From: Streptomyces asoensis
GTDB lineage: Bacteria > Actinomycetota > Actinomycetes > Streptomycetales > Streptomycetaceae
NCBI RefSeq assembly: GCF_013085465.1
Contig: NZ_CP049838.1
Location: forward strand, 2,852,001-2,916,000
Direction: 5' to 3'
Length of the DNA: 64,000 nt
Below the pieces are notes generated by a model. The model was not told where the DNA came from. It saw only the letters and a list, made by a program, of their open reading frames with translations, and did no database searches. The position numbers were made by a program, and so were the translations under genes. This document shows positions 8,325 to 17,188 of this stretch, piece after piece. How positions within the stretch are numbered: the first letter of the stretch is position 1; the number at the start of each line of letters is the position of its first letter.

Positions 8325-9914
8325 GTGACCGAGGGGGCGGGCATCCGCGCGGGAGACGATCCGGGAGATCTGCCGGACGACCTGACCGCCGCCGAGGCCG
8401 GCATGTGGCAGGCCTTCCGCAACGGCAGCGTGTACGACCTGAGCAGCGGGGACAGTGTCGTCGACGACCCGCACGGCGGGCATCCGTGGGGCGGGTCGCG
8501 GACCGTACGGGCGCGGATCGTCGCCTGGCTGCTGCTGGCCGGGCCGCCCGCGCTGGCCGGCCGGGTCGCCTCGCTGAAACTGGCGGGCGTGCAGATCAGC
8601 GGCACCCTGGACCTCGCGGGCGGCACGGTGGTGCCGTACCTGGAGATGAAGCGCTGCCGCTTCGAGCGGGAGGTGCTGCTGCCGGAGGCACGGTTCACGA
8701 CCCTGCGGATGGTGGACTGCTCGGTGCCGCGCCTGGAGGCGGCCCGGGTGCACACCGAGGGGGATCTGCACCTCCCCCGCTGCCGCTTCCACAACGGCGT
8801 CCGGCTCACCGACGCGCACATCGGCACGGACCTGCTGCTCAACCAGGCGATCGTCTACCGCGACCGCAGCGGCCGCTCGATCGCCGCCGACGGCCTGACG
8901 GTCGGCCAGGACCTCCAGGCCGAGCTGCTCGAATCGCACGGCGAGCTGAGCCTGCGCAGCGCCAAGATCGGCGTGTCGCTGAGCCTGCGCGGGGCGCGGC
9001 TGGCCAACCCGTACACGCGGCTCGCGCTGAACGCGCCCCAGCTGACGGTGGAGCGCTCGCTGTACCTGACCCCGGCCGGTGTCGGCGGCCAGGCGCTGAG
9101 CGGCACGACACCCGCGCGCGGGACCCGCATCCAGCGCTTCGAGTGCCGGGGCGGGGTGCGTCTGGACGACGGGCGGTTCGGGGACGCCGTGGACCTGGAG
9201 CGGGCCCGGTTCGTGTTCACGGAGGACCAGGAGCTGTCGCTGCGCCGGGTGCAGACGCCCGAGCTGCGCTTCCTCGGGGAGCGGCCGCCGCGCGGCAAGG
9301 TGGTCCTGTCGGGCGCCCGGGTGATCAACCTCGTGGACCGGGCGAGCGCGTGGCCGGGCCCCGGCAGTGTGCACATGGGCGGCTTCGCGTACGAGAACCT
9401 GGTGCCGCAGGGCCCGTTCCCGCTGGCCGAGCGGCTGCGCTGGGTGGCGGCGGCGACCGCCGAGTACGCCCCGGAGCCGTACGAACGGCTGGCCACCGTG
9501 CTGCGGGCCGGCGGCGAGGACGAGGACGCCCGCGAGGTGCTGCTGGCCAAGCAGCGGCGGCGCCGCGAGACCCTGCCGCCGGCCGCGAAGCTCTGGGGCT
9601 ACGTCCAGGACTGGACGGTCGCCTACGGGTACCGGCCGGGCCGGGCGGCCGTCTGGATGGCGGTGCTGTGGGCGGCGAGCTCACTGGCCTTCGCGCATGC
9701 CGCGCATCCGCCCGTCCACCGGGACGGGCACCCGCCCTGGAATCCCGCACTCTTCGCCCTCGACCTGCTGCTGCCGGTCATCGACCTCGGGCAGGTCGGC
9801 GAGTGGCAGCTGCGCGGCGGCTGGCAGTGGCTGTCGTCGGCGCTGATCCTGCTGGGCTGGATCCTGGCGACGACGGTGGCGGCGGGGGCCACGCGACTGC
9901 TGCGCCGGGGGTGA
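8325..9914 (+). CDS. Membrane-anchored protein with beta-helix-like repeats, function unknown
   Basis: A 529-aa protein. After an acidic N-terminus (about 1-60), residues 80-380 contain many short strand-turn repeats of the kind [33 protein letters not shown] and [19 protein letters not shown]. This spacing resembles pentapeptide-like or right-handed beta-helix proteins. It is followed by a helical linker (about 395-440) and two to three hydrophobic segments at about 450-470, 480-498 and 505-528. So the repeat domain is probably cytoplasmic and tethered by a C-terminal membrane domain. Similar Streptomyces proteins have been labelled oxidoreductase, but I see no nucleotide- or flavin-binding motif. 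I take the GTG at 8325, preceded by AAGGGGG; an upstream in-frame GTG at 8289 is possible. It diverges from hisD. Confidence 0.75.
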   Translation: MTEGAGIRAGDDPGDLPDDLTAAEAGMWQAFRNGSVYDLSSGDSVVDDPHGGHPWGGSRTVRARIVAWLLLAGPPALAGRVASLKLAGVQISGTLDLAGGTVVPYLEMKRCRFEREVLLPEARFTTLRMVDCSVPRLEAARVHTEGDLHLPRCRFHNGVRLTDAHIGTDLLLNQAIVYRDRSGRSIAADGLTVGQDLQAELLESHGELSLRSAKIGVSLSLRGARLANPYTRLALNAPQLTVERSLYLTPAGVGGQALSGTTPARGTRIQRFECRGGVRLDDGRFGDAVDLERARFVFTEDQELSLRRVQTPELRFLGERPPRGKVVLSGARVINLVDRASAWPGPGSVHMGGFAYENLVPQGPFPLAERLRWVAAATAEYAPEPYERLATVLRAGGEDEDAREVLLAKQRRRRETLPPAAKLWGYVQDWTVAYGYRPGRAAVWMAVLWAASSLAFAHAAHPPVHRDGHPPWNPALFALDLLLPVIDLGQVGEWQLRGGWQWLSSALILLGWILATTVAAGATRLLRRG

Positions 9915-10040
9915 CCGGCGGGCGGCGGGCTCACGTACAGTCGCGGCGCGGTCACCTTTTACCGCCCCTTGACCGTCGGGTGTACAACTTTCGTGAAGGT
10001 ACCCGAACCCTCTGGCGCAATCTGAACCCGCGGCTTTTCA

Positions 10041-11087
10041 ATGGTCGGCACCATGGCTCTGCTGCCCCCGTTCATCCGCGCCTCCCGGACATCCCGGACG
10101 GCACGGAACGCCGCCGCCCCCCACAGCGCCGCCGGGCTCCCCGCCGACGACGAGGTGCTCCTCGACGTGCCCGACGACCGACTCGGCCCCGCCCTGGTCG
10201 CCGCCGGGCTGGGCGCCTACGCGCCCGCCGCCCAGCTCATGGCCCGGACCCGGGAACGGGCCGAGTGGGAGTACCGCGACCGGTACGCAACCCGGCTGGC
10301 GGCCTTCGCGCACTCACGGTCGGAGTGGTTCGAGGAGTGGTGCGCCGCCGCCCCGCGCGACCCGGACGTGCTGCTCGTCGCCGCCCAGCTCGCGGTGGAC
10401 CGGGCTTGGCGCTCCCCGGCCCGGGCCGAGCTGCTGCGCGAGGTGAGCCCGCTGATCACGGCCGCCGCGCAGAGCGACGTCCGCGACCCGGTGCCGTGGC
10501 GGATCGCCCTGGACCACGCGCGCGGCACCCGTGCCGGACACAAGTACTTCGGCGAACTGTGGTCGGCCGCGGTCCGCCGCGCCCCGCACCACTACGGCTG
10601 CCATGTGGCCGCCAAGCGCTATCTGGCCGAGTCGTGGCACGGCTCCCACCGGGAGTGCTTCGACTTCGCCGACCGGGCCGCACAGGACGCGCCGGCCGGC
10701 TCCCTCGTCCAGGCGCTGCCGACGCGGGCCGCATTCGCGTACCTGACCGACGGCTGCGGACCCGAGGTGCCGCGCGAGCGACTGGACGCGGCGGCCGACC
10801 GTGCCATCGCGCTCTCCGCCCGTTTCCCGTCCGTCGACCCGTGGCCGGCCGAGATCCGCAACGTGCTGACGTACGTCCTGGTCCGCCTGGACCGCCACGA
10901 CGACGCCCTCGCGCAACTGCGCCTGATCGGCCCGTACGCCACGTCCTTCCCCTGGGGCCGGCTGTCGGACGACCCGCTCGGCCACTTCCTGGCGGTACGC
11001 GAGGAAGTGCGCTCGGGACCGTCCGAGCGGCCCCCCTGGCGTCCGGGGATCGGGCACGGCGAACGAGCCCACTCCACGGACCACTAG
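10041..11087 (+). CDS. Uncharacterised helical protein, DUF4034-like
   Basis: A 348-aa soluble protein rich in Ala, Arg and Trp with helix-pair periodicity. The central segment (GELWSAAVRRAPHHYGCHVA, then LAESWHGSHRECFDFADRAA) resembles the W-GS-H-x-x-x-F-x-F-A-R pattern of DUF4034 proteins, which look like degenerate TPR arrays; this is recalled, not searched. No signal peptide or membrane segment is visible. ATGs at 10041 and 10053 are both plausible starts. It is followed at 11 bp by the LON-domain gene, so the two may be co-transcribed. Function unknown. Confidence 0.7.
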   Translation: MVGTMALLPPFIRASRTSRTARNAAAPHSAAGLPADDEVLLDVPDDRLGPALVAAGLGAYAPAAQLMARTRERAEWEYRDRYATRLAAFAHSRSEWFEEWCAAAPRDPDVLLVAAQLAVDRAWRSPARAELLREVSPLITAAAQSDVRDPVPWRIALDHARGTRAGHKYFGELWSAAVRRAPHHYGCHVAAKRYLAESWHGSHRECFDFADRAAQDAPAGSLVQALPTRAAFAYLTDGCGPEVPRERLDAAADRAIALSARFPSVDPWPAEIRNVLTYVLVRLDRHDDALAQLRLIGPYATSFPWGRLSDDPLGHFLAVREEVRSGPSERPPWRPGIGHGERAHSTDH

Positions 11088-11098
11088 GCTTCTGCGTC

Positions 11099-11839
11099 GT
11101 GACCACCGTCCGTCTGCCGCTCTTCCCCCTGAACTCGGCGTTGTTCCCGGGGCTCGTGCTCCCGCTCAACGTCTTCGAGGAGCGCTATCGCGCCATGATG
11201 CGCGACCTGTTGAAGACCCCCGAGGACGAATCGCGCCGGTTCGCCGTCGTGGCGATCCGCGACGGCCATGAGGTGGCCCCCAGCTCCCACGGCCTGCCCG
11301 ACCAGACCGCGCTGCCCGAGCGCGGCCCCGCGGCCGGCTTCGGCGACGCCCCGCTCAAGGCGTTCCACGACGTCGGCTGCGTGGCCGACGCGGCGACGAT
11401 CCGCGAGCGCGCCGACGGCACCTTCGAGGTGCTGGCGACGGGCACGACCCGCGTGAAGCTGCTGTCGGTGGACGCGTCGGGCCCGTTCCTGACCGCCGAG
11501 CTCCAGGAACTGCCCGAGGACCCGGGCGACGAGGCGGGCGCCCTCTCGGAAGGCGTGCTGCGCGCCTTCCGCCAGTACCAGAAGCGCCTGGCGGGCGCCC
11601 GCGAGCGCTCGCTGACCACCGGCGCGGATCTCCCGGACGACCCGTCGGTGGTGTCGTACCTGGTGGCGGCCGCGATGATGCTGGACACCCCGACCAAGCA
11701 GCGCCTGCTCCAGGCCCCCGACACGGCCTCCCGCCTGCGGGACGAGCTGAAGCTGCTGCGCGCGGAGACGGCGATCATCCGCAGCCTGCCCTCGCTGCCC
11801 GCGTCGGACCTGACGCGCGGCCCGACCAGTCTCAACTGA
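11099..11839 (+). CDS. LON peptidase substrate-binding domain protein
   Basis: A 246-aa protein consisting of the LON N-terminal (substrate-binding) domain without AAA or protease parts. The opening VRLPLFPLNSALFPGLVLPL and FEERYRAMM is diagnostic, as are GCVADAATIRERADGTFEVL and GTTRVKLL. The C-terminal third is helical (DDPSVVSYLVAAAMMLDTPTKQ, RLRDELKLLRAE). Stand-alone LON_substr_bdg proteins are common in actinobacteria, and their role is not settled. The start GTG at 11099 gives the conserved N-terminus; no strong ribosome-binding site is seen. ybaK follows at 8 bp. Confidence 0.88.
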   Translation: MTTVRLPLFPLNSALFPGLVLPLNVFEERYRAMMRDLLKTPEDESRRFAVVAIRDGHEVAPSSHGLPDQTALPERGPAAGFGDAPLKAFHDVGCVADAATIRERADGTFEVLATGTTRVKLLSVDASGPFLTAELQELPEDPGDEAGALSEGVLRAFRQYQKRLAGARERSLTTGADLPDDPSVVSYLVAAAMMLDTPTKQRLLQAPDTASRLRDELKLLRAETAIIRSLPSLPASDLTRGPTSLN

Positions 11840-11847
11840 AGGCCCGC

Positions 11848-12351
11848 ATGGCGAAGAAGCCGAAGAAGCAGCAGCAGCCCGGCGGCACGCCCGCGACGGT
11901 GGCCCTGACTGCGGCGGGCGTGGACTTCACGGTTCACGCCTACGACCACGACCCGAGCCACCCGTCCTACGGCGAGGAGGCGGCCGAGGCGATGGGCGTC
12001 TCCCCCGACCGGGTCTTCAAGACCCTGGTCGCGGACGTGGACGGCACCCTGACGGTGGCCGTGGTCCCGGTGGCCGGCTCCCTGGACCTGAAGGCCCTGG
12101 CGTCGGCGGTGGGCGGAAAACGGGCGGCGATGGCCGACCCGACCCTCGCGGAACGCACCACGGGCTACGTCCGAGGCGGCATCTCCCCCCTGGGCCAGCG
12201 CAAGAAGCTCCCCACGGTCCTGGACGCCTCGGCCTCGACCCACCCCACGATCTGCGTCTCGGCAGGCCGCAGAGGCCTGGAGGTAGAACTCTCCCCGACA
12301 GACCTGGCCGGCCTCACGGGAGCGGTCCTGTCGGAGATCGCCCGCGCATAG
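11848..12351 (+). CDS. ybaK: Cys-tRNA(Pro)/Cys-tRNA(Cys) deacylase YbaK
   Basis: A 167-aa protein of the YbaK/EbsC/ProX trans-editing family, which clears Cys mis-charged on tRNA(Pro). Family features: TPATVALTAAGVDFTVHAYDH, GVSPDRVFKTLVADVDG, the conserved lysine region GGKRAAMADP, and YVRGGISPLGQRK. The N-terminus carries a short Lys/Gln-rich tail (MAKKPKKQQQPGG). It is the last plus-strand gene before the 45-bp repeat array. Confidence 0.92.
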   Translation: MAKKPKKQQQPGGTPATVALTAAGVDFTVHAYDHDPSHPSYGEEAAEAMGVSPDRVFKTLVADVDGTLTVAVVPVAGSLDLKALASAVGGKRAAMADPTLAERTTGYVRGGISPLGQRKKLPTVLDASASTHPTICVSAGRRGLEVELSPTDLAGLTGAVLSEIARA

Positions 12352-12660
12352 ACAGCCCGTCCGGCGCTCGAGGACAAGGCCCGTCCGGGACCTGAACAGC
12401 CCGTCCCGGCGCTCGAGGACAAGGCCCGTCCGGGACCTGAACAGCCCGTCCCGGCGCTCGAGGACAAGACCCGTCCGGGACCTGAACAGCCCGTCCCGGC
12501 GCTCGAGGACGAGGCCCGTCCGGGACCTGAACAGCCCGTCCCGGCGCTCGAGGACAAGACCCGTCCGGGACCTGAACAGCCCGTCCCGGCGCTCGAGGAC
12601 AAGGCCCGTTCGGGACCTGAACAGCCCGTCCGGCGCTTGAGGACGAGGCCGTCCAGGCCG
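12352..12660 (+). repeat. 45-bp tandem array, six units plus a divergent terminal unit
   Basis: Units start at 12352 (44 bp), 12396, 12441, 12486, 12531 and 12576 (each 45 bp), and a decayed seventh at 12621. The core is AGCCCGTC(C)CGGCGCTCGAGG, then AC(A/G)AG(G/A)CCCGTCCGGGACCTGA. Units differ only at a few bases (AAGGCC, AAGACC, GAGGCC). The last unit merges into the common Streptomyces 3'-intergenic motif CGGCGCTTGAGGACGAGGCC followed by a G-rich hairpin. At each junction CCGGGAC and GTCCCGG can pair over 11 nt. The array begins right at the ybaK stop and fills the gap to the convergent gene. Confidence 0.93.
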
Positions 12661-12671
12661 AAAGCGGGGGT

Positions 12672-12732
12672 CTGGGGGCGCGGCCCCCAGGGTCGGGACG
12701 GGAAGGGGCGGCGGGGGCGAGAAAAGCCCCGC
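12672..12732. terminator. Two hairpins closing the ybaK / membrane-protein convergent gap
   Basis: CTGGGGGC-GCG-GCCCCCAG (12672-12690) has an 8-bp stem. A second hairpin, GCGGGGGC-GAGAAAA-GCCCCGC (12711-12732), overlaps the stop of the minus-strand gene and on that strand reads GCGGGGC TTTTCTC GCCCCCGC. Between them they probably end transcription from both directions. Confidence 0.6.
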
Positions 12733-13421
12733 TAGCCCATCGGCGCCCCGTACCCGTCCTTGGGCGCACCCATATGCGCCAGATACGGATCCGGATCCCG
12801 AGGCCCGAACAACGACGTGAGCCCCAGATGCACCAGCGCCGCGGCGAACGACCACGCCAACAACGCCCCCTTCGCCCCGAGCTTCAGCGGAGCGGAGAAC
12901 GTGACCCCCTTGCCCGCCGACCGCGCATGCGCGATCACGTCGGAGTCGGGCCCCAGCCACACCCCCAGCCGCCACGCCAGCAACGACCCGAGGAACCCCC
13001 CGACGGCGAGAGCGATCACCAGCGGCACTCCACCACGCCGCCGCCACAGGAACACGGCCGCGGCGCTCACGGCCCCGCACGCCAGGGCCAGCAGCGTGAA
13101 CGTCCCGTCCACGCCGATCGCCTGCTCCCCCTCGGTGTCCTTGAAGTAGACGACCCAGTTGTCGTCCACCAGGTCACCGACGAGCGGCACCTTCGGCGCC
13201 AGCCACACCCACAGCAGGCCGAGCAGCGCCCCGGCGAGCGCGACCGCCACCGTGATGACGGCGGCTTCGCGCAGTTCGGTCTTCATGCCGGGCCCGTCCT
13301 GTCCGTACGCGACGTCATGGGGCGCGGTGGCCACCCCCGCGTACCCGCCGGGCGACGGCGGCCAGGCCGTGTGCGGGGAGGGCTCGTGCGGCGGCGGAGG
13401 CGGAGTCAGCGGTGCGGTCAC
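12732..13421 (-). CDS. Conserved membrane protein (DUF2567-like)
   Basis: A 229-aa protein with a proline-rich cytoplasmic N-terminus (APLTPPPPPHEPSPHTAWPP) and four hydrophobic segments: about 53-73 (AAVITVAVALAGALLGLLWVW), 103-122, 130-150 and 188-207. The loop after the first helix (PLVGDLVDDNWVVYFKDTEG) and the pattern of the rest match what I recall of DUF2567 proteins of actinobacteria. No catalytic motif is seen. The start is GTG at 13421. It lies downstream of an ABC exporter pair on the same strand, 34 bp after the permease stop, and may belong to that unit. Confidence 0.75.
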   Translation of the reverse strand: MTAPLTPPPPPHEPSPHTAWPPSPGGYAGVATAPHDVAYGQDGPGMKTELREAAVITVAVALAGALLGLLWVWLAPKVPLVGDLVDDNWVVYFKDTEGEQAIGVDGTFTLLALACGAVSAAAVFLWRRRGGVPLVIALAVGGFLGSLLAWRLGVWLGPDSDVIAHARSAGKGVTFSAPLKLGAKGALLAWSFAAALVHLGLTSLFGPRDPDPYLAHMGAPKDGYGAPMG

Positions 13422-13455
13422 CCTGACATCGTGCCAGGCGCGCCTGTGCCGCGCG

Positions 13456-14283
13456 TCACCGGACGGCGGCCCGACGGTACGCCCAGGTGGCGACGGCCAG
13501 CGAAACGACGCCGACCCCGGCGCACACGGCGAGGTCGCCGAGGACGAACGCCCAGTCGGGACTGGCCCGGAAGGTCCGGGCGAACGCCTCGACCCCGTAC
13601 GTCGACGGCAGAAGATCGCGGGCGAAGCGCACCGCCTCCGGCATCCGGTCCGGCGGCAGCACGCCCAGCAGCAGCGCCGCCGACATGCCGAGCTGCCCCA
13701 GCACGGTGGCCAGCTCCGGCCGCGGCGCGAGCAGCCCGAAGGCCGCGCCCAGCCCGGACAGCGCGGCGCCGGCCAGCGGGATCACGGCCGCGAGCACCCA
13801 CAGATGGGTGAACGGCAGCCCGAACAGCACACATCCGAAGACCGCGGTCACCAGGGTCCCCGGCACGGTGAAGGACGCGTACGCGCCCGCCGCCCCGAGC
13901 ACCACGGCCGCCGGCGGCACCGGAAGGGTCGCGTAGTGGTCCAGCCCGCCGCTCGCCCGCAGCTGTCCGAAGTACTGCGCGAGCAGGTTCAGCGCGACGA
14001 ACGCGACAACGAGGACCGCGGAGCCCGCCACCACGGCCTCCGCCTCGCGGCCCCCGTCCACCACGCCCCGCATCATGATCAGGATGCCGACCGACTGGAA
14101 GGTCGCCACGAACAGCAGCGGGATGCGCGCCACCCGGGCCCGGGACAGCTGCGCCCGGTACACGGCCACCAGCGACGGCCACAGCCGCGCGCGGGGGGCC
14201 AGCTCGGCGGCGGCGGCGCGGGGCACCGTCTGTGTGACGGCCCGGGCGCTTCCCGGCAGAACCTCGGCGGGTACGACACTCAC
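13456..14283 (-). CDS. ABC-2 type exporter permease
   Basis: A 275-aa integral membrane protein with about six transmembrane helices from residue 50 onward, starting with IPLLFVATFQSVGILIMMRG. The mid-protein segment RASGGLDHYATLPVPPAAVVLGAA is the cytoplasmic coupling region typical of DrrB/ABC-2 permeases, and LLPSTYGVEAFARTFRASPDW is a conserved C-terminal loop. It is preceded by its ATPase (94 bp upstream). The transported substrate is unknown; such pairs in Streptomyces often move drugs or lipids. Confidence 0.85.
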   Translation of the reverse strand: MSVVPAEVLPGSARAVTQTVPRAAAAELAPRARLWPSLVAVYRAQLSRARVARIPLLFVATFQSVGILIMMRGVVDGGREAEAVVAGSAVLVVAFVALNLLAQYFGQLRASGGLDHYATLPVPPAAVVLGAAGAYASFTVPGTLVTAVFGCVLFGLPFTHLWVLAAVIPLAGAALSGLGAAFGLLAPRPELATVLGQLGMSAALLLGVLPPDRMPEAVRFARDLLPSTYGVEAFARTFRASPDWAFVLGDLAVCAGVGVVSLAVATWAYRRAAVR

Positions 14284-14377
14284 GTGACGTTGCTCCTCTT
14301 CCCTACGGTTCCCCTACCGTCCCATACGGGCCCGGAGGCTCGCGCGCTCACCTCGGCGCCCCGCGCTCTCGCCGCCC

Positions 14378-15397
14378 TCATGCCCGCACCAGCCCCTGCC
14401 GTGCCGCCCCGCCCAGCGCCAGATAGACGTCCTCCAGGCTCGGTGTGGCCAGCGTGAAGTCGTCCAGGGCGGCGAAGGCGGCTCCGCCGGTGACGGTGGC
14501 GACGACCGCGCGGGCCTCGTCGGGAGCCAGCCGCAGTGTCCAGCGGCGGCCCGACTCCACGGCCCGCTCGCGCAGCGCGGCGACCTCGGGCACGTCCAGC
14601 GGCGCCCGCTCCCGCCACACCAGTTCGACCCGCACCTCGTCGGCGACCTGCTCCTTGAGCCCCGTGGGGGTGTCGCAGGCGATGACCCGGCCCTGGTCGA
14701 TGACGGCGACCCGGTCGAGGACGGTCTCCGCCTCGATGACGTTGTGGGTGACGAGCAGCACGGTCGTCCCACGCTCGGCCCGCCGCCGGTCCACGGAGGC
14801 CCACACGGCCCGCCGGGCCACCGGATCCATCCCGGTGGTCGGTTCGTCCAGCACGAGCAGGGGCCGCTCCCCCACCAGCGCGGTCGCGAAGCAGGCCAGC
14901 CGCCGCTGTCCGCCGGACAGCTTGCGCAGCGGCCGTCCGGCGATCGGCGTGAGACCCAGCTCGTCGAGGACGGCGTCCCGCTCCCGGCGCGCCGCGCGCA
15001 CGTCGAGGCCGCGCAGCCGTCCGGTGGTCTCGGCGGCCAGCGAGACGGTGAGTTCGTCGAGGGCGCTGGACTCCTGCCCGAGGTAGGCGAGGATCCGCGC
15101 GGCCCGCTCGGGGTGGCGCACGATGTCGTGCCCGAGGATCTCCACACTGCCCGTGTCGGGCCGCATCAGCCCGGTCATCTGCCGTACGAGGGTGGTCTTC
15201 CCGGCGCCGTTCGGCCCGAGCAGGCCGAAGATCTCACCGCGCCGGATGTCCAGCCGTACGTCGTCGGTGGCCCGGACCTCGGGTGTCGCGGGAGTGCCGC
15301 GCCGGCCCCGGACCGCCGGATAGGTCTTGGTCAGCCCGCGCACGGCACACACGACCTCGTCCCTGTGCCGAATGGGCGGTGCCGCGCGCGTACTCAC
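14378..15397 (-). CDS. ABC exporter ATP-binding protein (DrrA-like)
   Basis: A 339-aa ATPase. Walker A GLLGPNGAGKTTL, Q-loop LGQESSALDELTV, signature LSGGQRRL, Walker B LLVLDEPTTGMDP and H-loop VTHNVIEAE are all present and canonical. Residues 250-339 form the C-terminal extension common in DrrA-type exporters (PSLEDVYLALGG). I start at GTG 15397 (VSTRAAPPIRHRDEVV). It partners with the permease gene downstream. Confidence 0.92.
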   Translation of the reverse strand: MSTRAAPPIRHRDEVVCAVRGLTKTYPAVRGRRGTPATPEVRATDDVRLDIRRGEIFGLLGPNGAGKTTLVRQMTGLMRPDTGSVEILGHDIVRHPERAARILAYLGQESSALDELTVSLAAETTGRLRGLDVRAARRERDAVLDELGLTPIAGRPLRKLSGGQRRLACFATALVGERPLLVLDEPTTGMDPVARRAVWASVDRRRAERGTTVLLVTHNVIEAETVLDRVAVIDQGRVIACDTPTGLKEQVADEVRVELVWRERAPLDVPEVAALRERAVESGRRWTLRLAPDEARAVVATVTGGAAFAALDDFTLATPSLEDVYLALGGAARQGLVRA

Positions 15398-15459
15398 AAA
15401 GAACGAGACTACGGGGTCACGGACCGTCGCTCGCCGTCGGGGCGTCCCGGGCGGCCGGT

Positions 15460-16692
15460 TCAGTCCCCGGCCGGAGCGTGCTCGGCGGCCGTCCGTACGT
15501 CGATCTCCCGCCAGAATCCCGCCCGGATGGCGTACCGGTCGTGTTCGTCGATCTGGTCGTCCTTGTGCGCGAGCAGTCCGAAGCGGGCCGCGTACCTCAG
15601 CAGCTCGCCGTCGATGCGGTGCGGGATCCGCGGGTACATGCCCGACAGGTTCTGGAGCTGGCCCTGCTCGCCGAGGCGCCCCATCCACCGGCGCGCGAAG
15701 ACCTGCCCCACCTCGTACGGGTCGCCGCCGACGGTGGTGATGTCCTCCTCGCGGTCGGCCCACCGCTGCTCCGCCGTGGTGAGCTGCGCGAGCGTCGGCA
15801 TCGCGGCGACCTCGGAGGGTTCGGCGGCGATCCCGGGGCGGTCGACCCAGCCCTTGTCGGAGGACCAGCGCAGAGTCGCGGTGGTGGGGTGCTGGACGGC
15901 CTGGGCGCCGGGTGCGCGCAGGGCGGCCAGGTCCTTGGGAGTCGGCACGCCCCCCTTGGGTGCGGGAACGCGCTCCTCGGCGCCGTTCTCGGAGGCGCCG
16001 GCCGCGGAGGCGTGCTCGGTCTCCTCGGCGGTCCGCTCGGCGGGGCGGGCGAGGCCGGAGTCGGGCAGCGGCGCGGAGAGGATCGCGGCGATCTCGGGCC
16101 GGGGCGCGGGCGGCGACGCGCAGGTCCCGCCGACCTCCTTCGCGCGTACGGCCTTGGTGATCCAGGTGCGGTCCAGGACGCGCCGTTCGTCGGCCTCGGC
16201 GACCAGGTCCTCGGACTGGTTGTAGTCGCCGTCGGCGGCCTGGACGGCCCACAGGTGGACGGCGACGCCGTGCTCCTTGGCGGCCATCATGCCGGGCAGC
16301 AGATCGCCGTCGCCGGTGACGAGGACGACGTCGGAGCAGGCGCGGTTGCGGGCCAGCTCGGTGAGCTCGGCGTGCATGGCGGCGTCGACGCCCTTCTGGG
16401 CCCAGCGGCCGTCACTGCGGGTCAGTGCGCCCAGCCGGACGGTCACCCGTGGCATCACACGCAGTCTGCGGTGTTCGGGCTGGGGGACGCGGTCCGGGGC
16501 GCCGTCGAACCAGTAGATGCGCAGCAGCGGCCGCTCGGTCTCGGACTCGGCCTGTTCGCGCAGGCCCTGGACGAGGGCGGCGTGGTCGACGGTGATTTTC
16601 GATCGCGAGGGCTCTCCGGCGAGGAGGCTGGCGGCGGCCCCCAGCAGATACCCGGCGTCCACCAGGACGATGCAGCGGTCCACACGACTCAC
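15460..16692 (-). CDS. NYN-domain (PIN-like) predicted RNase
   Basis: A 410-aa protein. Residues 6-185 form a NYN/LabA-like PIN fold with the conserved acidic residues in CIVLVDAGYLL, QKGVDAAMHAEL and VLVTGDGDLLPGM, which would bind metal for RNA cleavage. A low-complexity linker follows (about 190-270), then a C-terminal helical domain (about 275-400, QLTTAEQRWADREEDITTVG onward) that may be a winged-helix OST-HTH-like or LOTUS-like module; this part I do not recognise firmly. The start is GTG at 16692. It diverges from the small basic protein gene. Confidence 0.82.
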   Translation of the reverse strand: MSRVDRCIVLVDAGYLLGAAASLLAGEPSRSKITVDHAALVQGLREQAESETERPLLRIYWFDGAPDRVPQPEHRRLRVMPRVTVRLGALTRSDGRWAQKGVDAAMHAELTELARNRACSDVVLVTGDGDLLPGMMAAKEHGVAVHLWAVQAADGDYNQSEDLVAEADERRVLDRTWITKAVRAKEVGGTCASPPAPRPEIAAILSAPLPDSGLARPAERTAEETEHASAAGASENGAEERVPAPKGGVPTPKDLAALRAPGAQAVQHPTTATLRWSSDKGWVDRPGIAAEPSEVAAMPTLAQLTTAEQRWADREEDITTVGGDPYEVGQVFARRWMGRLGEQGQLQNLSGMYPRIPHRIDGELLRYAARFGLLAHKDDQIDEHDRYAIRAGFWREIDVRTAAEHAPAGD

Positions 16693-16906
16693 CCTCTTTC
16701 CGGGAGGTTTGCATCGGGCTTTCTTCGAGTCTGCCCGACCACGCGGAGGTTAACGGCCGGAACTCGATCTTCGGCGTGGCGTTTCGGGGGCTTGCGCTCC
16801 GACAACCCCTGTTACAGACGGTAATTATCCGAAATGCGTTGTAAGTCAGCCTATGTGAGTCTGGTCCCGTCGATGGCCCCCAGATCCCCCCAGGAGGCAG
16901 ATCACC

Positions 16907-17071
16907 ATGGCCAAGAACAAGAAGCAGGAGCGTAAACAGCCGCAGTCCGAGCGTGGTCAGCAGGCGGCCCAGCAGTCCTCGATGGAGTCGCAGGCCGAGC
17001 AGCGCATCGCACAGGTGACGCCGGCCGATGTCGCCCGCAAGGGCAGGCAGAAGCGCTTCGGCCACAACTGA
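16907..17071 (+). CDS. 54-aa basic, glutamine-rich small protein, function unknown
   Basis: MAKNKKQERKQPQSERGQQA, then a short helix-prone stretch ending RKGRQKRFGHN. It has a perfect AGGAGG 9 bp upstream of the ATG and its own hairpin terminator 36 bp downstream, so it is very likely expressed as a monocistron. It is highly charged (Lys/Arg clusters at both ends) and has no hydrophobic segment, which suggests nucleic acid or ribosome association. That is inference only. An AT-rich stretch (16755-16850) upstream probably holds its promoter. Confidence 0.8.
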   Translation: MAKNKKQERKQPQSERGQQAAQQSSMESQAEQRIAQVTPADVARKGRQKRFGHN

Positions 17072-17106
17072 CATCCGGGCGACGGGCCGTTGCGGCTCGG
17101 ACGCAC

Positions 17107-17140
17107 CGAGGGGCGCATCCGGTACCGGATGCGCCCCTCG
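17107..17140. terminator. 34-bp perfect palindrome, bidirectional terminator
   Basis: CGAGGGGCGCATCCGGT is followed at once by its exact reverse complement, giving a 17-bp stem with no spacer. It sits between the 54-aa gene (ending 17071) and dnaE (ending 17189), which converge. It probably terminates both transcripts. Confidence 0.8.
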
Positions 17141-17188
17141 TACGTGTCTTCCCCGTCTTCCCCCGTCGTCTCCCGCTTTCCGCCGCGC

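Noticed and set aside
12165..12602. A repeat-containing open frame reading SSSAGTGCSGPGRVL units on the minus strand
   Set aside because: The repeats are multiples of 3 so every frame stays open. It has no ribosome-binding site and overlaps ybaK antisense; it is a by-product of the 45-bp array.
12352..12660. Possible CRISPR array
   Set aside because: The 45-bp units are directly adjacent, with no unique spacers between repeats and no cas genes nearby. It is a simple tandem array.
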